64,000 nucleotides of DNA, from positions 1-64,000 of the forward strand of contig JADFUC010001700.1 of assembly GCA_019722365.1 (NCBI GenBank), read 5' to 3'. Below, one piece after another: positions 11,959 to 24,156 of the stretch (its first letter is position 1; every line of letters begins with the position of its first letter). The translations under genes were made by a program, and so were the position numbers. The stretch comes from Lithospermum erythrorhizon. Lineage: Eukaryota > Streptophyta > Magnoliopsida > Boraginales > Boraginaceae. The notes beneath the pieces were generated by a model. It saw nothing but the letters and a program-made list of their open reading frames with translations, ran no database searches and was not told the origin of the DNA.

Positions 11959-13641
11959 TTTTTAAACATCATGTAGTGAAAGCTCCAAGATCGTCACTAT
12001 TGAATTATGATATTTTACCTTTTACATTTTGAATTTGAATATTCATATGTATGTTCAATAAGATTCGATGAAAATAAAGTTAATTTATAGTGTGTTTAAC
12101 AAACTGGCATACCTCATATATCAGGGTGCTTGTGGTACAGTATTTGTTGATTCTTTTATGAATGTTGGTGGATCTATCTTAACCATTTTTCACCTTTTCC
12201 AGAAGAACAAATTAACCATTTTTATTACTCCAAAGATGGATTGCAACACCTTCTTGGCCGTCATAGTGAGTACAATGTGAATACTAATTTGAAGGATCTT
12301 AGTGAAAACATTGAATTTCAAGAATGGTTAGCATCCACTATTCCACTAACTGAAGCCAACAAAACAATGAGGACCATATGATCCATTGCCAAATCCTTCA
12401 ACGTTTTTCGCCACAGTGACATGCTTTAGTTGTTCGACCCATGACCCCGTTTTCAACCTAAGCTCTCCTCCAAGAAATAGAACCCATCTATCTAGTCTAA
12501 TGCAACGATTATGCATTATTCTGCATTGACCATCGAACGAAAGGATCTGAGGCAGACACGAACGATAGGCCTAGAGTGGCACGAAGGCCTCTGGCCACGC
12601 CAAGGCATAGGCATTCTTAATGCAATCCTGTGTGTCACACCCTTGATACAAATAATTTTCTCTTTTGACGTGTTCAAAGGGAAATGCAAATATTCTACTT
12701 CATTTCCTCAGGAGTGTCGTAAATGAACTCATAAACCAAGTGTTCCCTGCCGTGGTATTTTCTGTATCTCTAAGGTCTTTAAGGGACAAGAAGGTTGCAT
12801 ACTCTTGAAGCTTGGAAATCACGTTTATCAACTCGCTCGACGCACCAAGCATTCTTTTTCATTGATAAGATAAGACACAAGGATGTCAAAGAAGAAAGTT
12901 CAAGAGATTGAGGTGTCTGGGACTCTAGATGTTGAGGATAGTTGAGAATCAAGAAAGGGGAGAAGAGACTTGTTATCAATCTGGTAGAGTACACACTTAG
13001 ATGATACTATTCATTTGCATTTTTTTATGCTTCAAGGTAAAGGGTATCTGCACTTGGATAACTCAATGGAGTTGAAGGGGGAAGGGAATTATGCTTCAAG
13101 TAAGAAAGAATTGAATCAATTGCTCCTTCAACACACATTTCAAAAGCTCAAGGAGCACACAAGTGTACAAAATCTAAGAGATGGGGAGAAGCAGAACCAT
13201 TATTCTATTGCAGCTAAATCCTGAAAGTCAAACTTGCTGACATTGCAATGACTTTAAAATCAACCTGAAGCACATCCTCTTCCAATGTTTTTTGTTTAAA
13301 TTGCTTTCAAAACAGATCTAAATAACTCAAGACAGTGAAAGAAAGTGAGAATTCTTTGAGAAAGCAATGGAATTAACTAAAGAAGCATATATAATATTAG
13401 TCACTATAACACTCACAAAATTGAGTTATGTTGAACAATGTCTATCTAGATTTTATGTACAAAGATTAGATAGCATCGAATCATTAGCAGGCAGCATTAT
13501 TAGCTTTGTAAGAAGCAGTCATACAATACCCATCAAGCTGACCATTATTTTGTGAGTCGAAATATATGCAACTGAAGAAGTTGGTTAGTTGAACACCAGA
13601 GTCATGGTAGATGGTAATATCAGGAAGGTTGATGCCCTGTA
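11959..13641. other. Intergenic DNA, possible decayed coding pieces
   Basis: This lies between the convergent polygalacturonase and kinase genes. Pieces have a coding look but many stops. For example, about 12235-12380 (+) reads as Asp-Gly-Leu-Gln-His-Leu-Leu-Gly-Arg followed by an acidic stretch. I recognise no family. The part next to 13642 is probably the 3' untranslated region of the kinase. Confidence 0.3.
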
Positions 13642-14116
13642 CTAAAATGCTTTGCAAAGATTAGCATTAATGTTAGAGGAGCATTGTTCTCGAATAGGGC
13701 TGGACGATAGGCACAACCGACTCCTTTTAGGGGATATGTGGACATGCGAAATTGCCACAGTAAGTGCATCAACAAAATCAGAGTCATCCTGCTCTTCAGT
13801 ATCTTTGTGCGAGCTATCAAATGATGCAAGTGGTTTTGTGCTGGGATAGTCATTTTCATTTCTTTCCATCTCGGGTCTTGTAGCAGCTGCAACTTGTTTA
13901 TGTACTCCGGGCTGGTGCTTTGCCTTTGGTTTCACATATAAGGTCTTCAAGTTGCGTTCAGTGTAGAACAAAATCCATGGATGACCTGAACAACAGATGA
14001 TAAATTATTCCACTAAACCGTGAAGAACTACACTAACCAAATCCCTAAAAATTAAGCTAAAAACAGCATAATAATGATAAGAAGAGGGACTGTAGCATAA
14101 AGACAATTATTGATAG

Positions 14117-14205
<89 letters not shown>

Positions 14206-16156
14206 ACAGGCAGCTAGTTCAGTAGTTCTACAAATTCTAGAGATTATAGTTCCATTTAGCTACAAAAAATATACAATTGAAACCATGGCCAAAATGAAAT
14301 GCTTACATAGTACTTCATCTGCTGAAATTCTAGCAGTCACATCCCTTGTGAGAATTCTCTCAAGAAGATCCCGGGCAGGTTTGGATACTGATTCCCACTG
14401 CCCTGAATGAAAATCAAGCTCCTTATTCTTTATAGATTCAAAAACAGCATCCAATGAATGTCCTTGAAATGGAAGAGTGCCAACCAAGAGAGCATGTAAC
14501 AGAACACCAGCACTCCAAACATCAACTTTCTCAGAGTAATCTCCCTCTAGAACCTCTGGGGCAAGATAAGCTGGACTCCCAGCAACCCCGCTTAACTTCT
14601 GACCTGTAAAAGATTGCAGTGAACATAAGTCAAACTTCATAATCAGAAAGAATATGCAATTGCACAACATTGGCAAAAGAAAGAACCATTGCAATTACAC
14701 CTAAAAGCTTAGCAGAGGTAATGTAAATTTTAACAAAAAAATGTACCTCTGCTAAAGTCAATGCATTATCCTCCTTTCTTTCCTAGTTTGAAAACAGCAT
14801 TATTTCACAGATGCTATCTACTTATTTAATTTCTTTTATCTTCATTTATGTGACGGGACACATTAAATATAAATATGATACGAAAAACGAAAATTTACAT
14901 TCTCGAGCCTATTTTTCTAATTCTAACACACCTATTTTCATTCCTCCCAAGAATAGAAAGAGGGCAAAATATGGACCTGCAAATGCTATTACTTCAATGT
15001 TCCGCCTCTCAGAATCTTATTATAAGTTATTAAGTAACAAACATATGGTAGATCATAATTCAAAAAAATTCATATTTAAATTCATAATTTGGGAGTTGTA
15101 TATCATCAGTATAAAGCAAATACAACATCCCAACATTCAGCACAAGTGTCTAAATGCTCACTCACAAGTTGTAGAGCAAATTCAAATCATATTTAACGCT
15201 TGAACAGCCATTGAACTCACCATAAGATTGGAATCTAAGGTGTACAAAGGATTGATGAAATTCAAAAGACTTCCGGTAAAAACTAAAACTCTATAATCGG
15301 AAAACTAGGAAAGCGTGTAATGCACCCATGACCAAGAGAACTAGTATTCAAAACTATCATAAGGAAGTTTACCATCTGCTATCCTCATTGCCAAGCCAAA
15401 GTCAGCAAGTTTAATCTTCCCCGAGCTTGTAAGAAGGATATTCTCAGGCTTTATGTCCCTGTGCACAACGCCCATTTCATGGCAGTACTTAATCACAGAC
15501 AACAAGTCCCTAAATATATTTGCAGCCCTCAGTTCCGTGTAGGTTTCGTCTTTAGCCATATCATCAATCAACCTCCCTCCTGAACAAAGTTCCATCACGA
15601 GATGAAAACAGTCATCATCCTCATACACTGCTTTCAGCGTCACCACACCTGGGTGCCCCGACAAATGCTGCATTATCTCCACCTCTCGATGAACCGTCTC
15701 CTCCCCCTTCTGCAACGTCTTACACGCAAACTCCACACCCGTGGTCCTACTCCTACACAGCCAAACAGACCCAAACTTACCCCGTCCTATAGTATCCCCT
15801 TTCTCATAATGCTCCTCAATCTTATTCTTCCTACCCATCTGAGTTGCAGCATCTATACAACCAATCTTCCTCTTATGCCCTCGGGCTGATGAAACAGACG
15901 ACGAGGCCCCACAGGCGGGGGCAGTGGCAGCAATGCCAGCAAGCCTCGTATTTTTACTCGACCTGACAACATCACAATCTAGACCAACATCTTCCTTACA
16001 CCGCTTTCGCAACCTAGAATAATCCTCTAACGAATAATGGGACTTCAATTTCGAAACAGAGCATTCTAAATCATGGGTTCTCGACTCCGAAGCATCTACA
16101 TTCTGGGTTTTATTAGCACAAACAATTTCACTCCCTTTTCTCTTCTTCCTCATCAA
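13642..16156 (-). CDS. PEPKR2: Ser/Thr protein kinase, PEPC kinase-related (PEPKR2-like)
   Basis: Three exons on the minus strand, 16156-15373, 14603-14307 and 13985-13642, have compatible phases and encode about 474 residues. A basic, low-complexity N-terminus of about 115 residues precedes a complete kinase domain: Gly-rich loop GRGKFGSV (124-131), catalytic Lys in FACK (146), HRDIKPEN (232-239), DFG (252-254) and APE (276-278). The domain ends near HPWILFYTE, followed by a Lys- and Ser-rich tail. In plants this architecture matches PEPKR2, a relative of the calcium-dependent and PEP carboxylase kinases without EF hands; the Arabidopsis member is of similar length. The substrate is unknown. 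A 5' UTR intron lies upstream. All active-site residues are present, so I expect an active enzyme. Confidence 0.87.
14119..14203. repeat. (TA)n microsatellite in kinase intron 2
   Basis: An almost pure TA repeat interrupted once near 14161-14169. Its length is likely to vary between individuals and to be prone to assembly error. Confidence 0.9.
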
Positions 16157-16186
16157 AACAAATCAAATCTACACAAAATCAAAATC

Positions 16187-16340
16187 CTGCAAATATTAAA
16201 AAAGTTATAAAAATTACCATACATACAAAATCACATATACATACACTTAAATATAAATTAGTATCCAAAAACTTAAAATAAAAACATTAAAATTAGGGTT
16301 TACAAAATTGAAAAAAAAAGGGAAAAAATAGGAGACAAAC
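16187..16340 (-). other. Probable 5' UTR intron of the kinase gene
   Basis: On the minus strand a donor (ttcag|gtttgt) ends a leader exon at 16341, and an acceptor (tttgcag|g) starts 16186-16157, just upstream of the ATG. A telo-box (AAACCCTAA on the minus strand, 16293-16301) lies inside. A second gggttt-containing motif occurs near 16433. Leader introns are common in plant housekeeping genes. Confidence 0.5.
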
Positions 16341-16499
16341 CTGAATTGACTTAGAAATTAATGAGTACACAAATAGAGATGAAATGAAGTATGGGATTAA
16401 TGAAAAATCACACAAAAATGCTATGTGGAAAATAGGGTTTGTGTGATTTTATGGAAATTGATATTTTATCGATCTCGAGGGATCAAGATTTTTGTGTAT

Positions 16500-17640
16500 G
16501 GAAAGGTGTTCGGAGGGGTCGGGTTATTCAACACCCCAAGCAACGTGTCCAATTATACCAGCCAATACACACACCCAAATAGTGTTTTTTGTTAGTAAAA
16601 TGATAATTTTCTTGGCTTAATGAAACCAGCTACTACGTTTTGCGAATGGGGAGAGCCAAAATAAATGTTCAGCTCACTGCTTATTTATTTTGGTGTATTA
16701 TTGTACTCTTGTTGAGTGTCAATTGTGTCTGATGCCACTTTTTATGTCTCATATTTCATCTGTTTTTTACATCCATTTTTTTCTTTAACATTTAGATTAT
16801 AATTTGGATTAAATTATACTTGTTCAAGATTATAATTCCGGTCAATTAAGACAAATCTCTTAAATTTATGTTTTCAATTTTGAATGATTTTTTTTTTTTT
16901 AAATTAGATTTATATTGAAATAAGAAAAGTACGTGGTAGTTTATGCCATCAGTAAGAATAGCCATATTAAACCTCGATCGAGGTAATTTAGGTGCTTACA
17001 ACATATTAGTAAAAGCGAGTTTAACTACCTGAGGATAAAAACGTAAATTCACCAAAATATGGAAAATTGAATAAATAAATAAATAAATAAATAATCTCCT
17101 ATTTTGAGACTGACCAGCTTTCTCCCGCTTCATAAGCCCAGGAACTCTACGCACCATTTTCCCCGACAATTTATTCTCCGTTTTATTACACACAAAATAA
17201 CAATTAATACTAATAATTCAACAATCAAGAATAAAAAAAGCTGAAGTTTATCACGCTCTACGTTATAACCGCTTGAATTTCGGTGATTGCTCTTCCAAAT
17301 TAGCCTTTGATTGTTTCCATAAAACATTGCACCAACAACAAAACCACGTCTGAAATGAATCAAATATGAAGAAGAAAGCTGCTATACGTAAGCTGAATCA
17401 TTTTGATTTTTTATAAAATAAACTAATGTGAAAATACTAAATACCTTATGGATGTGAAAAGCAGATATACCTGTTTTATTAGAGCCAGTTGGATGGTGAT
17501 CTCGCTTAAATGAACATATCTAACGGTGTCTTGGCATGTATAAGCACTTTGATTACCTTTTTCATGTAATCATCTAAGATTATTCTCCTCCCGATCTATA
17601 CCTGAACCCGATTCATCCTATTTTTTTTTACATTTGTCCA
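16500..17640. other. Intergenic DNA upstream of the kinase gene
   Basis: Includes the likely kinase promoter. A short ATAA microsatellite sits at about 17070-17094. Minus-strand frames near 17100-17360 are short and unrecognised; I do not call a gene. Confidence 0.4.
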
Positions 17641-17645
17641 ACTAT

Positions 17646-20026
17646 TTACTCTATATTGTATATCATGAACACAAATGATAGCAACTTGATCGTGATCATC
17701 ACATTTTTGCTAAAAAATGAACTGCTTCCTAGCTCTCCAAATATGATATCACGGCGGCATTCATAGCCGCTGACACTACAAAAGAACTTGCTCGCAAGCT
17801 TTTTCGACCATTTCTGATCGCGTCTTAACTGCCATTGACAGGCGAGGCCGCGTAGGTATTCTTTGAGGAGTGCGTCGCTTGAGGCTTCCTCTGGCCGCAC
17901 TAGTGAGGTGATGACATTGAAAAAAATAGATGTTGATTTGTCTCATTGGCTTGACAATAACAACATGTATCATTGTCCGCTGAGAATTCCGATAGCGATG
18001 CGTTGGCCGTGGGAGCCAAGCGACATCAATTTGTGAAATTAGGCACATTCCGTTATATCACTACTTAACTTCCACCACGAGCCTTGCGGGTTTTCTGCAA
18101 TGGCATCTCGCGCCGCGAAGTATGGTGTACCGATCGAAACCCCGGTCGGGGCGTCGTCCTATACAAATTCCTTGAGGCATCGTCTCCCTTGCGGGTTACA
18201 ATCTCCTCGGTGAATGCTGCTTTTATAGGGCTACTTAACCGCTTCTTACAAGCTTAATGACAAAATATGTTACCCAGATTTGTAAAGCACTAATACTCCT
18301 TAACCAGCAAGGTAGCCAACTCTCGTGATGGTGCAGAGATTATCATAGAGGTAGTTTGTGGATTCTCCATTTCTAATCACTTTCTTAACATGAGGCTTGA
18401 TAGAGTCTCTAAGATTCAATAACTTGTACCATGACTATGAGTTAACACTTTTGGCAGCAATACCCCACACACTTTGATTCTTCAATCTGAAGGTGTGAAT
18501 CCACTCCCGTAAAGCTTCACTTACCATTATAAGTTTCAAAAATGCTTAGCCATAGAGTATTGTTCCAACGTGAATGTATCTTTAATACTTGAAACTACCT
18601 TTTTTTCAGTGTGAGTACATTCAAGAAACTTTGGGCAAAAATTTCCCCATTACCACTTCCAAGATAGCTTTGATTATGTTCTCAATTTAACTTTAATAGT
18701 ACCGATAGGCGGGGAAAGTACATTTTGGCACAAGTAGTTGCGACCAAATGTGAGGTGATCGAGGAATTACTCTGACATAACTTCGGTGCTAGCACCCCCG
18801 CCTCAATTTTATGCTTGATTTTTTCAACTAACGTGCAATCCCAACAGGTTGACTCTTGTAGTGAGGAGAATACCAGATACTTCAGCGATAAAGAAAGAAA
18901 ATTTGAGAAATCCGTAGAATTTCACATAACTTCTTCTCCTCAACTTGACTCACTCCAACAAAATAGCAAAAACTTTTGCTAGAGTTCAAATGTAGATCGA
19001 ATGATCACTAGCATCCTCGAGGCTCTCTGATTAGGCTTGAACACCTCACAGTTGCTCCCGCATGTATATGAATAGATCATTTGCAAAACTCAGGTTCACC
19101 AGATCAATCTCTTTATACTTAGGATGAAAATCAAACTCACCCTTAGCAATATACATCTTCACCAATTCAGAGAAACACTCCATAACAATGATAAACAGGT
19201 TGGGTGATAATGGATCATCTACTTTTCAAGACACCTCTTACTCTTGAATGACCTTAGAAGTGCGCCATTTATGGAAAGCATAATCCTTAATGATTTATAA
19301 AACAGCCGAGGGCAACGAGGCGGCCATCACCTTATAAAAAATCTTTAATCAACTACATCATATGCCTTTTTTATATCAACTTTTAGTACACATCTAGGTT
19401 TTCCACCGCACCACGCTGATAACGCTGCTCTTGCATTAGCAAGATACCATCGACAACGCTCCTACGAAACCATGCTCACGAGTTTGCTCGGAATTCCGCG
19501 CACTATTGATGTTCTCTTCAGTCTACTAGCTAGGATGGTAGTTATACACGGTAAAAGATCTCCTGCTAACACACTGTCACGCTAACGATGTGCTAAATAC
19601 TCGATTAAGAGTATATATACTCAAATGTGTATGATTTGAGTATATATATCGCAACAAGCTTACATTTACTTCCTAAAACTAAGTATTTCGGAGTATATAT
19701 ATACTCAAATGTTTATGATTCGGTATTTATGTACTCTAATGTTGTCAATGTTAGCATAGTTAGCACCAAATTATGTTAGCACCATAGAGGAGCCCAGTTA
19801 TACACTTGTAAATAGAGTTACAATAAGAAATTGGTATGAAATCACCCATTTGTACTGGATTTGGCACCTTTGGAATCAGAGTGATTGTTGTGTTGTTGAA
19901 AAACTTTGACATAAAACATGTGGCAAAGAAAGTCCGTATGGCATTAATAAAGAGATTGCTTAGCGGTTGAGCAGCGTCCTTATAAAAATTCTGATAATCT
20001 GTAATAAGCTGGATTAAAATGCCCAA
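17646..20026 (-). mobile_element. L1-type LINE remnant (reverse transcriptase to zf-RVT)
   Basis: Reading the minus strand from 20026 downward, broken frames give domains in the right order for a plant L1 LINE. TTITLIPKVPNP and MGDF are at about 19890-19830, KVDIKKAYDVVD at about 19387-19350, and DPLSPNLFIIVMECFSEL followed by a SFAND variant of the catalytic FADD at about 19220-19080. A zf-RVT-like piece with paired Cys, then HLFFQCHH, lies near 17960-17900. Stops and frameshifts are frequent. The endonuclease domain and ORF1 are not visible in this copy, so it is a dead 5'-truncated element. Confidence 0.75.
19600..19745. repeat. Repeated palindromic gagtatatatactc motif
   Basis: Palindromic gagtatatatactc-type blocks, each followed by aaatg and tatgatt, recur at about 19607, 19636 and 19693 inside the LINE remnant. 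It may be a small fold-back insertion or local tandem duplication. Confidence 0.45.
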
Positions 20027-20037
20027 TATTATGAAAT

Positions 20038-23000
20038 AGTATATAGTTGCTCGGTGGAATATTTTTGAGGAGAAATCGAGAAAATCGGAGTGAATAATTA
20101 GAAATCTGTGAATCGATTGATCAGGTAGTATATTTCGGTTTGAGCATTTAAAGTTTAATTGAATGGAATGATATTATTTGAGGTTAGAAGTTAAATTTAT
20201 GTTGGAGTTGTGTTGTTAAGCAGGACAAGAAACTAAACCGAAAACCGAGCGACAAGCGGCGAGTCTTGAGATATTTGTTGTCGCGGACCCACGAGACAAC
20301 TTTTTATACTTATCCTTAAGCTTAATTAAGTAATCATCCAAATCATATTAACTTTCTTCCTCCATATTAATGGCGAAATTCCCTTAAAACACTCAAATTT
20401 TTTTTCAATTTTCTTCACCAAATTTGGCTGACTTTGGTCACAGAAATTTTAAAATTCCCGAGACATTCTCTACGCTTTGAGGTAAGAAAAATCAAATCTT
20501 TTGGAGTATGTTATGAGTTTGAGGATGTTGACTTTTTTAGGATGTTGAGTTGACTTGAAGTTTTGATGTTTATTATGTTATAAAATTATCATTTTAAGCT
20601 TGATTATAAATATAACTTGATTGATAAATTATCGATTTATGGGGTTGAAAAATGTTGAGGAATATAGTTGACTTTTGTTTGACTTTTGTAAGGATTTTCT
20701 AAATGGTGTTTAAATGATAGAAGTGTACTCTTGGACTTGATTTAGGTTTTGTTTTGAGGTGTAAGTTGTGATTTTGAGGTGATTAGAGATATTTGGATAT
20801 TACGAGTTTGTAAATTGGATGATGCAGTGATTTGAGATTAAAGATGATTAGAGATGTGATGATTAGTTGTTAATATCGGAGCGTTGGACCTTTGAAGAAC
20901 TAGTAGTGGAACTCGATCATTAATAGGAAGGTTGCGAACTTAAAAGTTGGAATAAGGTTGTCGGGAACTTTTTGTTGGGTTATTTTGGGGGAATATCGGT
21001 ATGAGATTATATATGTAAGGTAGAATATTATATTATTAGTTGTGTTTCTAAGTATTAATTATAATTTTGAATGTTTTAGGCGTTGATCATGGGTAAAGGT
21101 CCATTTGTTGTGATTCTTGGCGGAGTTTTTATTTAGCTAGCCAAGGTGAGTACTAATCTCGCGGGGTTTACTTATCATGTATAAGTATATGTTGTTGTAC
21201 TTGTTGGTTGTGCTTGAGGGATATGTTCTGCATTATTCAGTATCTGAGATGATGCGTAGATGTGTTGGTTATATATATAGTTGTTGTTGTCTTTTTGGCT
21301 TGGGGTTGTGTTGCCTCCGTAATGTATATGATTTTGGTGTTTTGGAGGAGAAGTTGTTATTTCTGTGTTGGTTTGTGTCGGTGGTCTGTCAGTCGTATAG
21401 ATGTTTTGTGGTGGTCTTGAGTCGTATTAGGAAGAGTTGTATATGAGTTGATGAGTTGATGTTGTCGGTTGGTTGATGTTGCTGTTGAGTTGATTTGTGG
21501 AGTATCTTTCTTGGATTCTAGTACGATTTGGTGAGTTGCCTCGTACTTAGTAACGGTCGGTGATTGCCGTGCCTCGTTGCGGTCGGTGATGATAGCTTAT
21601 GTCGGCCGGACACTTAAGTTTACTCCTGCGGAGTTGAGGTTGATTATATCTTGGCGTTAGTTGTAGAAATCCGGACTTATATTGAGTTGTAGGGTTATTG
21701 AGTTGACAACTCTTGTTGGTTGTTGAGGTTGATCTTGTGTTGAGTTGACATATTGTTGAGTTGTTGAGTTGATACTATTGATTGCGTTGATAGAGTCGTT
21801 GAGTTGTTGAGTCGATTGAATTGGGTTGGTTGTACAGTTGGGTAGTCGTGTTGTCGGGGTCGTTGTGTTGAGTCTATTTGGTTGTATTATATGTTGTTTT
21901 AGACTTTTTGGTGTTGTGATATGTTTATGATTCATTTATGTTTATGACTCATTTTACTGTTTTTGATAATGCTTCCATTACGCTAGAGGTTTCTTTTATG
22001 AATTGATGTTGAATTAAGATTTGGGGTTGATTATGGATCATATTATCAGATTTATATGAGGATCCTAGGTTGGCATTCACTGTTATACATTCTTTGAGGT
22101 TAAAAATTTAGTTGATTGATGGTTGAGATAATATTTGAATGAGAACAGGTAGATGCAAAGAACATTATAAACCGAGAAGTTGTATGCTCATCATGATGAT
22201 GTTGATGATATTTTATATGCTGTTGGAAGAACTAGATTCAAATGTTGGTATATAAGTTATGATCCAATCGCGGCGATTGATACCATTAGTTCAATATACT
22301 ATTGAGGAATTTGGGGAGATAATTCGGTACTTAGATTATCTTGATTTAAGGAATATGTTGCCTAGTTGTATTAAGATAATAATGAAACAATGTGGAGATT
22401 CCTATTATAAGCATTAGGATAACATGTAGGTGTGTGATTATGATTTGGAGTAACAACTTTTAAGGTGAGCTAGCGAGATAGTTAATTGGAGTTGTGTAGG
22501 TTTTGGTGTGAATTGTATGTGGCATGGGTGGGTATCACTGGGATTATGAACATTGAGTTGTGTCTTTGAGTTGTTGTGTGTTAGATTTGTATATTAGATA
22601 TTCAAATTGATTGATTTATGCTGAGTAAGTGGTTGGCGTGAGGGAGTGGGTTTTATCGTGTTGGTTGGGAAAGCCATTAGAAAAGATTCATGGGGTTGAG
22701 AGTAGCATAGAAAATATATAATACTTAGCTGATGTATAGTTGTTAGATAGGTAATGAACTTGAGTTATCCTTGTGTGTATGTGTGGTGGATTCACTTACG
22801 TGATATTTGTGTTGACCGAACATGGTGACTCTATTCGATGGGCGGGCGTGTATGCAGGTTGTTGGGATGACCGAGATGCTTTGGCCGAGTAGTTACGCAC
22901 CCATGAAGATGGCGATGGTGACTTGAAGACCTCAACAGTCATACTTTTATTTTCTTTGGAGTTTTTGTTGTATATAATAATTATATGTTGTAAAACCCGT

Positions 23001-23140
23001 GTTTGATGTTGTATTTATATTGTTGCTTTTCAGTTGTTGTAGTGTTGGCTAGTTCACCCGATGGACAAGTTGTATAGTTTTATTTATCATGTTAAATGAA
23101 GTCATTTTACATTGTTATGTCGTTGGTGACTCGTTAATAG
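20038..23140 (+). repeat. Long LTR-like repeat unit, copy A
   Basis: A roughly 3.1-kb unit without protein domains. It shares ordered blocks with 51970-55140 (same strand) and 24157-27014 (opposite strand): a 5' block with tagttgctcggtgga, a gttgac-rich stretch, a ccaaggtgagtact block and a 3' block with cgatgggcgggcgtgt. The size and lack of coding fit a solo LTR of a Ty3/Gypsy element with very long LTRs. The exact ends are unclear for this copy. The part around 21460-21860 is a low-complexity gttgagttg repeat. Confidence 0.5.
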
Positions 23141-23141
23141 G

Positions 23142-24156
23142 TTGATGGCAGTTACGACCTCGGGGCGCTTTGCGAAGTGCAGGTACAAAAATCCATCGAG
23201 GCCAGGCACTCCCGTCTTCATATTCAACATGGCCTCTTCCAATTTCTTCAACATAGTCTACTTACTAAGCATGATAAGCACCATGATGCAGTATAGCACT
23301 CACAATTTGTGTATCTATCAAACTATTGTCGGTTATGCGGGAAGCAGAGAGAAAATAATTCTGATAGAATTCAACAGCAATTCCACCGGCTACATCATAA
23401 TACTCAATCGGCAATCCAACCTGCAATGCCCGAATATGAACAACTTTATTCATGATTTACATTTGATATTTTTGTAAACAGAGGCAATTTTACATGCATT
23501 TCCATCCTTATGACTTCATTCACAGCCTTTGATACAATTCTCTACCGGCCTTTGCAGCTTCTTTCATAGTCCTTTGTAAGCATAACGACCACTGCTAAAT
23601 GTTCAACATCGAGCATCCACCATAAACCTTCTCATTTGTAGTTTCGACTGATACATTTCTCGCTTTACTCTACAAATTTAATATTAAATTATTCATGAAC
23701 TGTAATCCTGCTTAGGCTCCTTAACGACCTCTTTGAGCTTGCCGTACAACACAAACATGCCATCTTCGATAGCTGTCCTTACTCCCCCGAACTTCACTTA
23801 CTGCCTTGAAAAGAGGTATCTTGACTCGAGAAATATTCCAGCAACCCATTTAAATTTGTTGGCTCTATGGGATATCGGGGATCTGTGATCAAATCGGAGG
23901 TCTTTGCAGCATTCGCCATCTTGGCTAAATGCTTCTCAAACCAGCCATGATTGCACTTAAAATCTTGTCGAATTCACGAGAACCCCACCACTTTCTTTCC
24001 AGATTCCCTCGCCATGAGAATTTGACTACGGTGAGGATCTTTCCTACCAATCCTACCGCACGATTATTGAACTCACTCATGCTTTCTCGAGGGGAACTCC
24101 TTGTGACTGAGAAAGATTTGAAAATGTTAAATCACCTGCATGCTTGACCGCCCGGG
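23142..24156. other. Unrecognised segment between two LTR-like copies
   Basis: The minus strand has short coding-looking pieces, such as MANAAKTSDLITDPRYPIEP near 23920-23860 and IEDGMFVLYGKLKEVVKEPK near 23790-23725, broken by stops. I do not recognise the family. It could be a decayed host gene fragment or an older transposon. Confidence 0.3.

Noticed and set aside
14811..15203. 130-residue plus-strand frame as a gene
   Set aside because: It lies entirely within intron 1 of the kinase, is AT-driven and matches nothing.
15602..15889. Plus-strand frame opposite the kinase exon
   Set aside because: Antisense shadow of the conserved kinase coding sequence.
21657..21935. Thr/Asn/Gln-rich minus-strand frame as a prion-like protein
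   Set aside because: Produced by the gttgagttg low-complexity repeat inside LTR-like copy A.
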